Shown here: in pieces, positions 14,314 through 24,930 of the stretch | Layout of the letters: each line of letters begins with the position of its first letter | Numbering within the stretch: the stretch's first letter is position 1 | NCBI GenBank assembly: GCA_009103225.1 | Contig: RHPI01003129.1 | Location: 51,942 to 115,941, forward strand | Reading direction: 5' to 3' | Length of the DNA: 64,000 nt | Source: Chlorokybus atmophyticus | Taxonomy: Eukaryota; Streptophyta; Chlorokybophyceae; Chlorokybales; Chlorokybaceae | Translations under genes and position numbers: made by a program | The notes under the pieces: model-generated | Database searches by the model: none | What the model was told of the DNA's origin: nothing | Seen by the model: only the letters and a program-made list of their open reading frames with translations

Positions 14314-15881
14314 TCACAAGGTATCCAATAATGACATTAATTCAACTTCCGCGACCGATACAGGTGGCTCGATGCCCTCCATGCCCAGTAGCTTCTGGCA
14401 GACTTCTGGAACAGCAAAGTCACGCTGTGCGAGCTCTCGAGGCGTCAGCATGTCCAAGTTTTTACCCCAGATTAGGTCATGGCATGCGTGGCACACGTGG
14501 GCAACCACATCAACAGACATCTGACGCACAGCCCAGTGAAGCGCATTCTCCCGAGAAGTATCCAAGACAGTTGGCAGTTTTTCCTGCGCAGCATGCAAGC
14601 GTGTTGGTATGCACAAGATCTGGGCAGTACGATGCAACCACAGCTTAAGGCAGGCAGTTTGACACATACGTGACGTCTACATGCATATGGACGTCAACCT
14701 ACACTGGTGAAGGGCGTCAAGGTTTCAAGGTACTCCAGCACAGCCGTTGAGCGACACTTGTGCGCCCCGATAACAACGGTGTGGTAGACGCTCAAACCAA
14801 GGCGATTGGGAGCTGATAGACTGGAACCTGCGTCCACCAGAAACCTGGCAAGGGGGGCGTGATTAGAGACACCCGGTGAAATCAGCTCATCACCACGAGC
14901 AGATGCCCGCGCTACACAGTGAAGTGGCGTCTCCCCGTCCCTATTCACAGCGCCAAGCAGTTCATGACGTATACCCCTTTGCACAGCCGCATTCATCAGC
15001 TGTTTGACGGAATCCACATGCCCCTTTGCGCCAATGATGTGCAACGCGGTGCACTGCATGTCATCCAACTGCAGCAGCAAGCTCTTTTTTGCTGCACTTC
15101 CTGCGCAGACCCTGCTGTCCACCTCCAGAAGCCATGTAGTGAGCTTTCTTGCACAGTCCTGGTCACCTTGACGGAAATAGGCAATGTAATGCAGAACGCT
15201 CCTGCCCCAGTTGTCTTGCATACGCAGATGTGCCGTGCGAACAGCCATTAACTCTCTCTCGCTCTTGTGGCCCATAGCATTGACCACTTGCGGTAGTCAG
15301 TGATCCCATATGCGCGGCGCGAGATCAATATTACCGTTGCTGACAGCCTCAAAGAACGGAGTTTTGCCCTCAACGTTTTGGTGCTCTAAAACTCGTGCCA
15401 GCGAGCCGCTCTTGAAGCATGCCGAGCACAAGGCATTGAATGTGGCGATAGACTCATTGCGGTAGCCAGCTGGAGCTTTGCGTTTGGCAGCAAGATGGAC
15501 GGGTATATTTCCATCCTTCTCACGCACTGCAGCAGGATTCGCACGCTTTTGCAACAGCCAGTCCACTACGTGCAGAGGAGCACCTGACAGTGACACAAAA
15601 GTGTTCTGGAGTTTGACAATGCGTGCAGCATGATGGTCAACTTGTGCAGTGCAGAAAGCATCCTGCGAGTGGTGCGCACCGTGCATCACGGCTACATCCA
15701 GCAGACAATCCTTATGTTCATCCCGCCAGCTGATGGCCTCGTCACAATCGAGTGACATTTGAAGGAGCGGGGTGACCATCTCGTCAAACTGGCCAGATCG
15801 TAAGACGTCCATAACCTGTCTCCACATGACGCCTTGCATATCCTGTGCATGCCGTGGCGCTGATGGCAACATCAATCGCAT
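14314..15881 (-). CDS. Ankyrin-repeat protein (3' exons)
   Basis: Two stretches of one frame (15881-15300 and 15296-14694) and a last exon (14583-14314) encode ankyrin-type repeats: GNIPVHLAAK, GKTPFFEAVSNGN, GRSVLHYIAYF, CTALHIIGAKGH, GETPLHCVAR and ENALHWAVR. The last intron fits a donor near GTAGGTTG and the acceptor TGCGCAG. An in-frame TGA at 15297-15299 interrupts the second repeat group. A 48-base intron starting GTAATATTG and ending CCGCAAG, with a CTGAC branch-like site, would remove it in frame; otherwise the gene is broken. The 5' end is unclear and further exons may lie upstream, beyond the copia insertion. Ankyrin repeats bind other proteins; the partner is unknown. Confidence 0.65.
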
Positions 15882-16017
15882 TTCAAGGAGTCAAGGCGCA
15901 GGACGGCAACAAAGAGCCCCAGTCTTATTTACACAACACTACTTTACGATGGCATTGGGCCGCCCAGGATGAAGTGTCTAGCTCAAGCACGGGTACGCAC
16001 ACAAAGTTTTTATGAAT

Positions 16018-16269
16018 TCAGCGGTTACAAACCTCAGCAGACTTGCTACTGGTATCCCTGACCATCGCCTCGTGAACAACAGCTTCCGCATGCTCAGTCT
16101 GCTACAGCCATAAGAATCACTTACACAACTGCACTTACGCTACAAACCCATGGGCAAGCGCCTGGCTCATGCAGCATGGCCAGGAAATTCACAGGTCATA
16201 AGCAACCAGCAGGAACTAACCGCAGCAGAAGTAGGGCTGATGTTTCTAACCATCACCTCATTGACAGCA
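16018..16269 (-). other. Duplicated exon-like units next to the copia insertion
   Basis: On the minus strand, two units read AEAVVHEAMVRDTSSKSAEV (about 16045-16105) and AEAAVNEVMVRNISPTSAAV (about 16215-16275). They resemble each other at DNA and protein level. The second is cut by the copia LTR: its continuation is at 21329 onward (GCTTCCGCATGCGCAG). They may be small duplicated exons of the ankyrin gene or of an upstream gene. No splice model was settled. Confidence 0.35.
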
Positions 16270-16274
16270 GCTTC

Positions 16275-16685
16275 TGTTGAGAAGCAAGCATGCAAGTGAA
16301 GAGGGCAAGCAATGACACACAGGAGAAGGCAACACACTTCCCTACGCTCCTTATTTATTACCAACAGACCGCGGGGTTATATACCCGCCAGTCAGTACAC
16401 AGTTTGTACACACTGCTGGTCTACATGCAACAGCGTCCGATATACTGAACCATATCCTACGCTGTAAGATGTGCCACGTAGGTAACTTGATAAGCTTTGT
16501 AACAAGCTATGCCACGTTCTATGAGACTGAGTATCCTAGAAGATATGACGATTCTCCTAGGACCCTTCTCTGCAGTCCGCGCCAGGACCTTCATGTCCGG
16601 AGTCTTCGAGGTCCTCCCATCGAGGTCCCTTCTCTTCTCTCTTGTATGCAGGGCAGGCTGACCGGCTGTAGGAATATCTTCAACA
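16275..16685 (-). repeat. 3' LTR of the copia element
   Basis: 411 bp with TG...CA ends. On the minus strand it contains AATAAATAAGG (possible polyadenylation signal) and TATATAAC (possible TATA box). The adjacent internal sequence on the minus strand, GCGTGGGAG, is a short polypurine-like tract. Confidence 0.95.
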
Positions 16686-16730
16686 CTCCCACGCGGGCAG
16701 CTTGGCCTCCGACGCTTGGTCTTCTTTCAC

Positions 16731-19700
16731 CTAAGCACATATGCCGAGTCCCTTGCAACATGCCTTGAACTTCAGCGGTGACAGTGGCTTCGTCATGAAG
16801 TCCGCGAGCATGTCTTCCGTATTGCAATATTGGAACTCAACCTCCTTGCGTGTGACTCTGTCTCGCACAAAGTGATGCATGACATCAATGTGCTTTGTCC
16901 TTGTCGAGGCAATGGGGTGCTTCAGCAACTTGATGGCGCCTTGGTTGTCGCAGTTGATCGTGATACACGCCATCGGGTGCTCCAGATCTGCCATCAGCTT
17001 GCGAAGCCATAACGCCTCCTTCACTGCAGCCGATGCTGCCATGTACTCCGCTTCCGAAGTAGATGCAGCTGTTGTGGGTTGCAGCCTACTGTTCCAGCTC
17101 ACCACGCCTCCATTCAACTTGAAGACGTATGCCGTGGTGGACCTCCTACTATCGAGGTCACCTGCAAAGTCTGCGTTGCAATAGCCCTCCATCTCTGTGC
17201 TTCCGCAACCAAACTTGATGCCGACACTTGCGCTTCCAGCCACGTAGCGCAATACTCCCTTCGCTGCACGCCAGTGCTCCATGCTTGGTGCAGACATGTA
17301 GCGCGCAAGCACTCCAACTGCATGTGCGATGTCGGGTCTTGTGCACACTGCTAGGTAGAGCATACTCCTAACAAGCTCACCATAGGGATACTGAGCCTTG
17401 TCGAGTACTTCCTCATCTTTCGCTTTGACGAGGTTGGTGCCGAGTGCCAATGGAGTAGACTTGGTCTTTGCTTCGTTGAGTCCGAATTTGGTGACAAGTT
17501 GCTTCACCATCTGCTCTTGGCTGATCTCGATTGTGCGTGCTGCTCTGTCACGCTCTATCACCATGCCAAGAAATAACTTGACCTCTCCAAGGTCGCGTAC
17601 TGCGAATGCTTGCTGCAATCCGTGCTTCGTTTGCTTCAGGTCTTCAACTTGCTTGGCCGTGACGATGATGTCGTCCACATACACGAGCAAGTAAACCTTC
17701 TTTTCATGGATGAAGAGCCGCGGATCCGCTGAGGATGCTTTGTAGCCGAGTTTCTCCAACTCTTTCGTGAGGCGAATGTGCCACACACGTGGTGCTTGTC
17801 GCAGCCCATACAAAGCCGTGATAAACTTGCAAGCCATGCCTGGGTCCCCTTCTGCGTAGCCTGGTGGTTGCTTGGTGTAGATCTCTCCCTCCAGCTCTCC
17901 GTAAAGGAAAGCAGTCTTCACATCAAGGTGGTGACACTCGAGGTCTTCAGCAGCAACCATGGCGATCAATGTGCGGAAGGTTGCATGCTTACTTGCAGGT
18001 GCAAACACTTCATTGAAATCCACACCTTCTTGTTGCAAAAATCCCTTTGCCACCAACCTTGCCTTGTAGCGCTCGATGTTGCCTTGACCATCACGCTTCA
18101 CCTTGAACACCCACTTGACCGGAATGGGCTTCACACCTTGCGGGGGCTTCTCCAACACCCATGTGTTGTTGGCATGGAGTGATGCAATCTCATCATCCAT
18201 AGCTCGCTGCCATTGTTCTGTATCTGGTGCTCGCAATGCCTCCTCGTAGGTGCTTGGTTCTTCACTCTCGTCATTGTGCACACTAGCGATGTGTGCCTTA
18301 TAAAAGTCAGGTGCTTGTCTTTCCCTCACTGGGTAGCGTCGAGCTTGCTCCTACTGCTTCTGCTTCTCGCCTGCTACAGATGAGCCCTGCTCTTTATTGA
18401 TGACTGATGCCTCGCCTTCAACCTCTTCTCTGCTTGAAAGCTCTTCAGGTTGTGCTTTGTCATCTTCATCTTGAGGGTAGAAACCTTCTTCAGCTTCAAC
18501 TTGTGATGAGCCTTCGTGGAACACGACTTCTCTGCTCACCACAATCTTGCGCGTGTCCTCCAGTAGGACCTTGTACGCCTTTGAGCCTGGTTCGTAGCCA
18601 ACGAAGTTGCCCTTCTTGCTGACCGGCTCCAACTTGTGTCGCAATTGACTTGGCACAAGTGCATATGCCACACATCCAAACACACGCATGCCACTCACAT
18701 CTGGCGCTTCACCATAAAAGAGCTCTCACGGAGTCTTTTGCTCAGAGCTTATCGGTGAACGGTTGCGGATGTAGTTGGCAGTGAGAACGGCCTCTTTCCA
18801 CAGACTGTCCTCCAACTTGGTGTCATTAAGCATGGCTCGAACACGCTCCAACAACGTTCGGTTGAGACGTTCAGCTGCTCCATTCTGCTGCGGAGTGTAT
18901 GGTGCTGTTGTCTCATGCCGTATGCCTTTGCTGGCGAAGAACTCTTTGAGCTGGGCGTTGATGTACTCCCCTCCTTGATCACTTCTCATTGCTTTCATCT
19001 TCTTGCCTGATTGAATCTCAAGCAATGCAATGACTGTACGCACAGCTCCAGCGACTTCTGACTTTTGAATCAAAGGGAAGACGATGGAAAGCTTGCTGTA
19101 GTCGTCGAGGAATGTTGCAAAGTACCTTACCCCTCCTTTCGCCACAATGCGCATAGGCCCGCAAACGTCCATGTGCACAAGCTCGCAGGGATGTTTGCTA
19201 CTTGAAGAAGATGATGAGAACGGCATGTGATGCTGCTTGGCCAACACACAGGGTTCACAGAGCGTAGTTGAAGACGCTTGAAAATCTTCCTTGCTCCCAG
19301 TAATGCCCTTCACCATGTCTTCAGCGACCAGGCGTGTGAGGTTGCTGTAGCCCAAATGCCCGAACCTTCGATGCCAAAGCTCAGCCGTCTCCTTCTCCTT
19401 CACAATCATGGCCTTGCTGCCATGAGTCTGCTCCACAATGTAGAGCCCTCCTCGTTGGGTGCCGACCATGTACTCGACCCCATCCATGCGTACGGAGCAG
19501 CGTCCCTCCCGGATCACTATCTCAGCTCCCACGCGCTCAGCAACTCTCACAGAAAACAAGCTTGCAGCAGCTCCAGGTACGTGCAATACTTCACGCAGTA
19601 CCACCTCTCTCTCACCATCACCAATCTTGCATTGAAGCCTCACTTCACCAACTCCTATTGCTTCCAACTCGTGACCACTAAAGCCTTCCACCTTCCTTGT

Positions 19701-20609
19701 GGTTGACATCTTCCTGTAGTTCTCCATCACCTCCTTGTGCGGTGTGAGATGCTGGTCACAGCCTGAGTCAATTGCCCATGAAGTTGTATCAAACTTCCTT
19801 GAGGCAGTAAATGCAACACCCTTTTCTTTGCGTTGAGCGTTGCTACTGGTGCCTGCTTCAGATTGCTCTCGTTGGCGCTTACGACAATCCTTTGAGATAT
19901 GTCCTTTAATACCACAATAGTGGCATGTGAGATTCTTGAACTTTGAGTTGCTGCCTTTCGCCTTGTTCTTGTCTTCATAGTTGCTTAATTTCTTGTATTT
20001 GTCTCGTGTGTAGAAGGCCACAGAGTCCGCTTGCTCTTCCTTCTTTGAGACGCGTTGCTCCACAGTGAGCAACTTGGGTAGCACATCGTCTAGGGTTAGC
20101 TCCGATGACGATGTCTCGAGCAGAGTAGCGACAACTTCGTACTCTAATGGCAGTCCTGCAACAATCGCCAATACGACCTCCGTCTCTTCCATCTTGTGGC
20201 CGACGTTGATGAGGTCCGCCCACAGCTCTCTCGCACGTGCAACATACTTTGTGACCGGCTCGGCCGTCTCTTTATGAAGCGCGCTTAGCTGCTTGCGTAA
20301 TTGTATCTTTCTGGCGTTATTCTTGGCTTGAAATACGGCTGCAAGCTTCTCCCAAGCTTGTCTGCCATCTTCACATGTTGTGAGCATGGGAAAGTGATAT
20401 GGCTTGCAGTTAAGCACCATCAAGGAATGTGCTTCAACTGAGTGTTCAAGCCAGATGCTTTCTTCTCCCGCTCTTGGTGCAAATGCCTTCGGGTCAACAT
20501 ACTTCCACATCTTTTTCTGGATAAGTAGTGCCTTCATTTCTACGCACCAAGTGCTGTAATTGTTTGTGTCCAGCTTTGTGATCAACCCTTTATCGTAGCT
20601 TGCCTCCAT
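16731..20609 (-). pseudogene. Copia Gag-Pol polyprotein with two in-frame stops
   Basis: The frame runs 1,293 codons from ATG at 20609. Gag comes first, with the zinc knuckle CHYCGIKGHISKDC. The protease motif is AIDSGCDQHLT. The GAG-pre-integrase (LWHRRFGHLG) precedes the integrase (HMDVCGP, RSDQGGEY, TPQQNGAAERLNR). Reverse transcriptase (VKWVFKVK, LDVKTAFLYGEL, LLVYVDDIIV) and RNase H (ASTSEAEYMA) end at TAG. In-frame TGA at 18726-18728 sits in the conserved KTP-x-EL stretch after integrase; TAG at 18351-18353 sits in the linker before RT. All motifs are otherwise intact, so the copy is only lightly damaged. It could still move with help or by readthrough. Confidence 0.93.
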
Positions 20610-20904
20610 CTTTGCCGCGCCTGCTTTCTTCTTGCAGTTAGCACTTGAGACTTGCTTTGATAATCTTCACGTGTTGTGACTTGAGTGACTTTGTTGACTT
20701 CAGTAACCTTAATCTACACTTCACTCTTGAGTGACTTCAATGACTTCGGTCTTGAAATGACTTCGGTCTTCACTTCACTCTTCAGCGCCTTCAGTCTTCT
20801 CTTCGCTCTTCAGTCTTGAGTGACTTCGATCTTCACTTCAATGCACTTTGTCACTTTTCTTCACTTCGCTTTCTTTCTCTTTCTTACACTCTTCACACGT
20901 AGTG

Positions 20905-20917
20905 TGGGCCCATAACC
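20905..20917 (-). other. Primer binding site: internal (anticodon-arm) site of initiator tRNA-Met
   Basis: The plus strand reads TGGGCCCATAACC, directly abutting the 5' LTR. This is the anticodon stem-loop sequence of eukaryotic initiator tRNA-Met, with CAT as the anticodon, not its 3' acceptor end. Drosophila copia and a few relatives prime from a half-tRNA in this way. Site identity rests on my knowledge of the tRNA sequence. Confidence 0.8.
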
Positions 20918-21328
20918 TGTTGAGAAGCAAGCATGCAAGTGAAGAGGGCAAGCAATGACACACAGGAGAAGGCAACACACTTCCCTACGCTCCTTATTTA
21001 TTACCAACAGACCGCGGGGTTATATACCCGCCAGTCAGTACACAGTTTGTACACACTGCTGGTCTACATGCAACAGCGTCCGATATACTGAACCATATCC
21101 TACGCTGTAAGATGTGCCACGTAGCTAACTTGATAAGCTTTATAACAAGCTATGCCACGTTCTATAAGACTGAGTATCTTAGGAGATATGACGATTCTCC
21201 TAGGACCCTTCTCTGCAGTCCGCGCCAGGACCTTCATGTCCGGAGTCTTCGAGGTCCTCCCATCGAGGTCCCTTCTCTTCTCTCTTGTATGCAGGGCAGG
21301 CTGACCGGATGTAGGAATATCTTCAACA
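20918..21328 (-). repeat. 5' LTR of the copia element
   Basis: 411 bp and nearly identical to the other LTR; about six substitutions, all in the half after GTGCCACGTA. On the minus strand it would drive element transcription from a TATATAAC box near 21020. Confidence 0.95.
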
Positions 21329-21428
21329 GCTTCCGCATGCGCAGTTTGCAATAGCCATCATCAGTTCTGCTTAGTAACTGTTGCTCGTGCCTCAGAGCTG
21401 CGCAATGCTAATGCATACACGCACCTGT

Positions 21429-22164
21429 CGGCACTTCTGTATAGCAGCCCAGGTCTGGTCTGTGGCCATTTGTAGGGCATTCTTCTCGTCGTTCCGGCTT
21501 GCAGCAAAGTAGCAGATGGAGGCAGATTGTTTTGTCTTTGTTAAGCTCTTCAGTATTGAACCATTTTTGCTTGGCGACGGCCACAGCTCACAGTGAGCAT
21601 CTGTTATCGTCAGCGCGTTTGCTATCGCCTCCCCAACTGCGCTCTTGTTAGGGTGCTGTCCCTGCGGTGCAAGCCTGTGCAGTAGTTGTTGACGGCAATG
21701 CGTTTTGCTACAGCTGCAACAGCGTGCCCAACAGGATCAACGGAAATACTTGCGCATGCCTTGATAGCAGAGCGTTGTGAACAGATTGCAGCGCACGAAA
21801 GCACGCGTGGCAACAATGTGATCAGTCGCAGGATCTGTGCACGTGTGCGCACGGAACTCATGCATAATGCATTCAAATTTTCTATGCTTCGCTGTACCTT
21901 CATAAGGTGTTGTACCATGATAAGGAGGCCCGCTTGCACGACCAGCTCAAAAGTGCTATCTTCAAAACCCATAGTCCTGAGCAGCTCTCGCTTGAGCCAG
22001 TTCTTCCGGGAATTGCGAAGGCAGTTGTCCACGTCTCTGGCCGTATGTTCAGGTGCTTCCGCTGCCTGGCTAGCCGCCGTGCTGGCAGCGGTGGGGCGGT
22101 TCAATGGCCGCTTCCGCGTGATGCTGGGTGGCTCCATGTTTCGCCTCGTAGCTACTACACCCAA
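21429..22164 (-). CDS. Probable exons of an unknown gene interrupted by the copia insertion
   Basis: One minus-strand frame (22164-21622) is open for 180 codons and encodes helical sequence (ELLRTMGFEDSTFELVVQ, IENLNALCMSSVRTRAQI). A second frame (about 21690-21440) reads through KSAVGEAIANALTITDAH and EKNALQMATDQTWAAIQK, and ends CRQ before a GTGCGTGT donor. The two overlap in different frames, so at most one is used in the overlap. Same strand and position suggest 5' exons of the ankyrin gene, now 5 kb further away because of copia. No domain is recognised. Confidence 0.35.
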
Positions 22165-23807
22165 AGTGTGGTGGACTCCGCCGGGGCCACAGAGCAGCAG
22201 AGGCGTACATGCCAGTTGGCCAAGTTGGTCGCCGCCACCGCGTTGCGTTCCTGCACTCTGTACAGCCGACAGCTGTCAAGGGCGGACGGGACAGCTTGCG
22301 GCCTGCGCATGCGATAGCCTGGGAGGCCGCAGAGCGAACCGCAGGTCGATTAGGCAGTCGCGCCGTCATCGCAACTTCTTCTGCAGTGCAGTGTATGGGT
22401 TGGATGTAGGCCCTATACAAGTTGTTCCCTAATCATTTCAATGCTGCTATTTATCTTAACATCTTTTCCATTGCCTATGTTAGAATTTTTACGGCAGCAC
22501 AACCCTCCCCCCTTTCTAGCGTGACCGAGATGGCAATTAACTTGGAGAAGTTTAATGTTCGTACGACTTGATAATATGTCAGTACATCTTTGGCAAAACC
22601 TACAGCCTGAGCCATGAGGGGAATGTATTTGAAGTAGTGCATGGCTTAAAAGTTGCGTGCATTGGTGTCACGCCGGCTGCTGCTGACTAGGCTTAAAGGG
22701 CTTATTAAGCATCGACGAGCATTACACAACATTGTATGGTAGCCTTTCATATCTTATGGGCCATGGCCTGGTCGGCAAAGCCCCCAGCTTTGTATTAATA
22801 GTCGGAGCTCGACACGTTACGTGATTAAGTCGTGAACGCACCAAGCACAAAGAGTTGCACGCATACGTAGACTTTGAAGACCGTAAGTACAATTAAAGGC
22901 AGGACTGTAACGATACCACTTACTTGCTTGCTGGGCGGCTTGGCAAACTTATACACAAGCACAAAGACTTACTACCAGAAGCCCTACCAGCATCACACGG
23001 TGCCAAACCTTGAAGGGGAAGTTACAGCACCGCACCAAGGATGGAGAGGATGGCCACCAAACCCTCCACTCAGCTCTCATACACTCACACACTTGAGCAC
23101 ACCTCACACATATGCAAATGTCACGTTAACCTCTCACTTACCTTCTCGGTGAGGGTCACAAACTTTCGCACAAGCAGCTGAGCTTTACCACACACCTTGC
23201 AACAGGCAACAACCCACAAGGGAGTTGGATGGGAGAGCACCCCTCAACAGCTTTAGCCAGGCACCCCACACACCGGTAGTTCTTGCAAAGCTAGTAACTC
23301 TTTACCACCACAAGGTGGTAGCCATGCCTTTATACTACCCGCTGCTCTCCGACCTGGCACATAAGATGTCCAAGGTTAACAAGGCCTCGCCACCTATGCG
23401 ACCTGTCAGCACGGGTTGACTTTGTCCAACCTCAGACACATCAACAAAGGCAACACTCTTTGTGCCTTAGCGACTCTGCCCTCAACATTGACCAATCTTG
23501 TACTGATTGGTAGACAGTGCCTAATGTAGCAGCTAGGTCTTCATACATGCAGTGCAATCCTAACGTTAAAGTAATTTAGGTTAGCATTATTTTTATGGTT
23601 GTAACCTAGCCATTACTTACTGAATATCTTAGCAGGTACCGTGGCATGAACGTTATGTTGATACTAAGTTTTGTAACACTTAATGGCTGGTTGCTAGCCA
23701 TATCGCACTATATTGCACCAGTTTTTACCATTACGTTACGTGAGATATCGTCCATTACGCACAATCAGCGTAATCTTGATCCAGTACAATGCTTTCTTTC
23801 GAATAAA

Positions 23808-23852
23808 GTGCCCCCCCGAATACAATTACCCCCATAAAATTTGGGGGGGCAC
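23808..23852. repeat. Inverted repeat with C7/G7 arms
   Basis: GTGCCCCCCC and GGGGGGGCAC flank about 25 bases of AT-rich spacer. A transcript could form a very stable hairpin, or the site may be the remnant of a small element. A further GGGGGGCACTGTG follows at 23863. Confidence 0.6.
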
Positions 23853-23992
23853 TGTGTTGGAAGGGGGGCACTGTGAACGGGTAAATAGGCGGTATGCATA
23901 ATTTACCGCCATAAGTGTCCATGTGCACACCGTTTGTGCTCGTATTGTGTTTTATAGGCAATAATGAGCAATATTGTGATGTTGAGATGTGC

Positions 23993-24203
23993 TCTGGACG
24001 GCCGAGATGTAGATGATGTAGATCCAACGGCTTGAGATTGATAGTCGCTGCCCGGCCAATGAGCGGCAGGCGGGACGCATACAGCCGCGCAGCCCGCCAG
24101 TCGCGGGTGCCTATATGTGATGGGCCAGTGATGGCCCTTCGTCGTGTGGGGATACGTGTGTGATGTGCCGGCAGGCCGGCAGGCCCGACCAAACAGCCGC
24201 ACC
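23993..24203 (+). repeat. Dispersed repeat family, copy 1
   Basis: This ~210-bp stretch shares TGGACG-GCGAGATGTA, ATCCAACGGCTTG, CAGTCGCGGGTGCC and GGCCCGACCAAACAGCCGC with copy 2 at 28541-28712, in the same orientation. The two copies flank the 24.2-28.1 kb element. Confidence 0.75.
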
Positions 24204-24930
24204 GTGTACCTAATTTCGGCGTGTACCCTAATTTCGGCCACAGCAAGTTTTTTGTTGATAACTACGTCATCCGAGCTGGGATGGCGCCACAAAGATATCA
24301 GCTTGTATAGCGCACCTAGACGGACGCGTTGAACTTAAAACTGCGCGATTTGGCGCAGTAATGCGCTGCCTACATGATTTTGAATGGCTACCTTAAGGCG
24401 CCAATTGTTGAAAACATCTTCTATACCTCCTAGCAGCTATAACTTTCTACCTACTTACTTGATTGGCATGCGGTCTTTTGCAACGGGTTATGTATGAGTA
24501 GATGCAACTTTTACCAAACTTTTACGCACAATGTTAGACTTATGCAAGAGTTAGGTTGCCTCCCTTTTAGGCTTAACGCGTAAGCATCTCGAAGGTGGGG
24601 AGGTATGGTTTAACAATGCAGGGGGTGTTTGGGAGTGCGTGGGTTGTTGCAGCAGTCGTAGTGACATGCTGTGAGCGTGTATTAGCATGCACAAGTGCTA
24701 GAGTAGGATGTGGGTGTGTGGGTGAGGGTGACGGTGGGGTGGTGAGTGTGGGCGTGCGGATAAGCATTGCAAGTTCAAGGAGTGTATTGCACATGAGTTC
24801 TAGTGGCTCTCGTATACAGGTAATGGTGTCTACTTGCAGCTACAACTATCAGCTACAAGGGGGGCTCAGTGTTGGCAGTGGTTGTCTCTCGTGTTGGGGA
24901 GTTTGCTGTTGCTGCCATGCATCATAGCCC

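Larger units (their letters stand above)
16275..21328 (-). mobile_element. Complete Ty1/copia LTR retrotransposon
   Basis: This 5,054-bp element lies on the minus strand. Two 411-bp LTRs (16275-16685 and 20918-21328) start TGTTGAG and end TCAACA. They differ at about six positions by eye (roughly 98.5% identity), so insertion was fairly recent. A 5-bp target duplication, GCTTC, flanks it (16270-16274 and 21329-21333). The internal region carries a single gag-pol frame with two nonsense codons. The insertion split one of a pair of exon-like units. Confidence 0.97.
22440..24221. other. No supported gene; unassigned repeat-like DNA
   Basis: Only short open frames. It contains an inverted repeat at 23808-23852 (GTGCCCCCCC, spacer, GGGGGGGCAC) and a dispersed repeat copy (23993-24203). 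The 22.9-23.5 kb part resembles LTR-like DNA in composition, but no second copy exists in the window to prove it. Confidence 0.5.

Noticed and set aside
18351-18728. A variant genetic code with UGA/UAG reassigned
   Set aside because: RIF1, channel B, RING genes and Ty3 Pol end cleanly at TGA, TAG or TAA with no extension of similarity, so standard stops apply.
22870-23560. Solo LTR beginning TGTAACGATACC
   Set aside because: The start resembles an LTR opening, but no matching CA end, target duplication or second copy was found.
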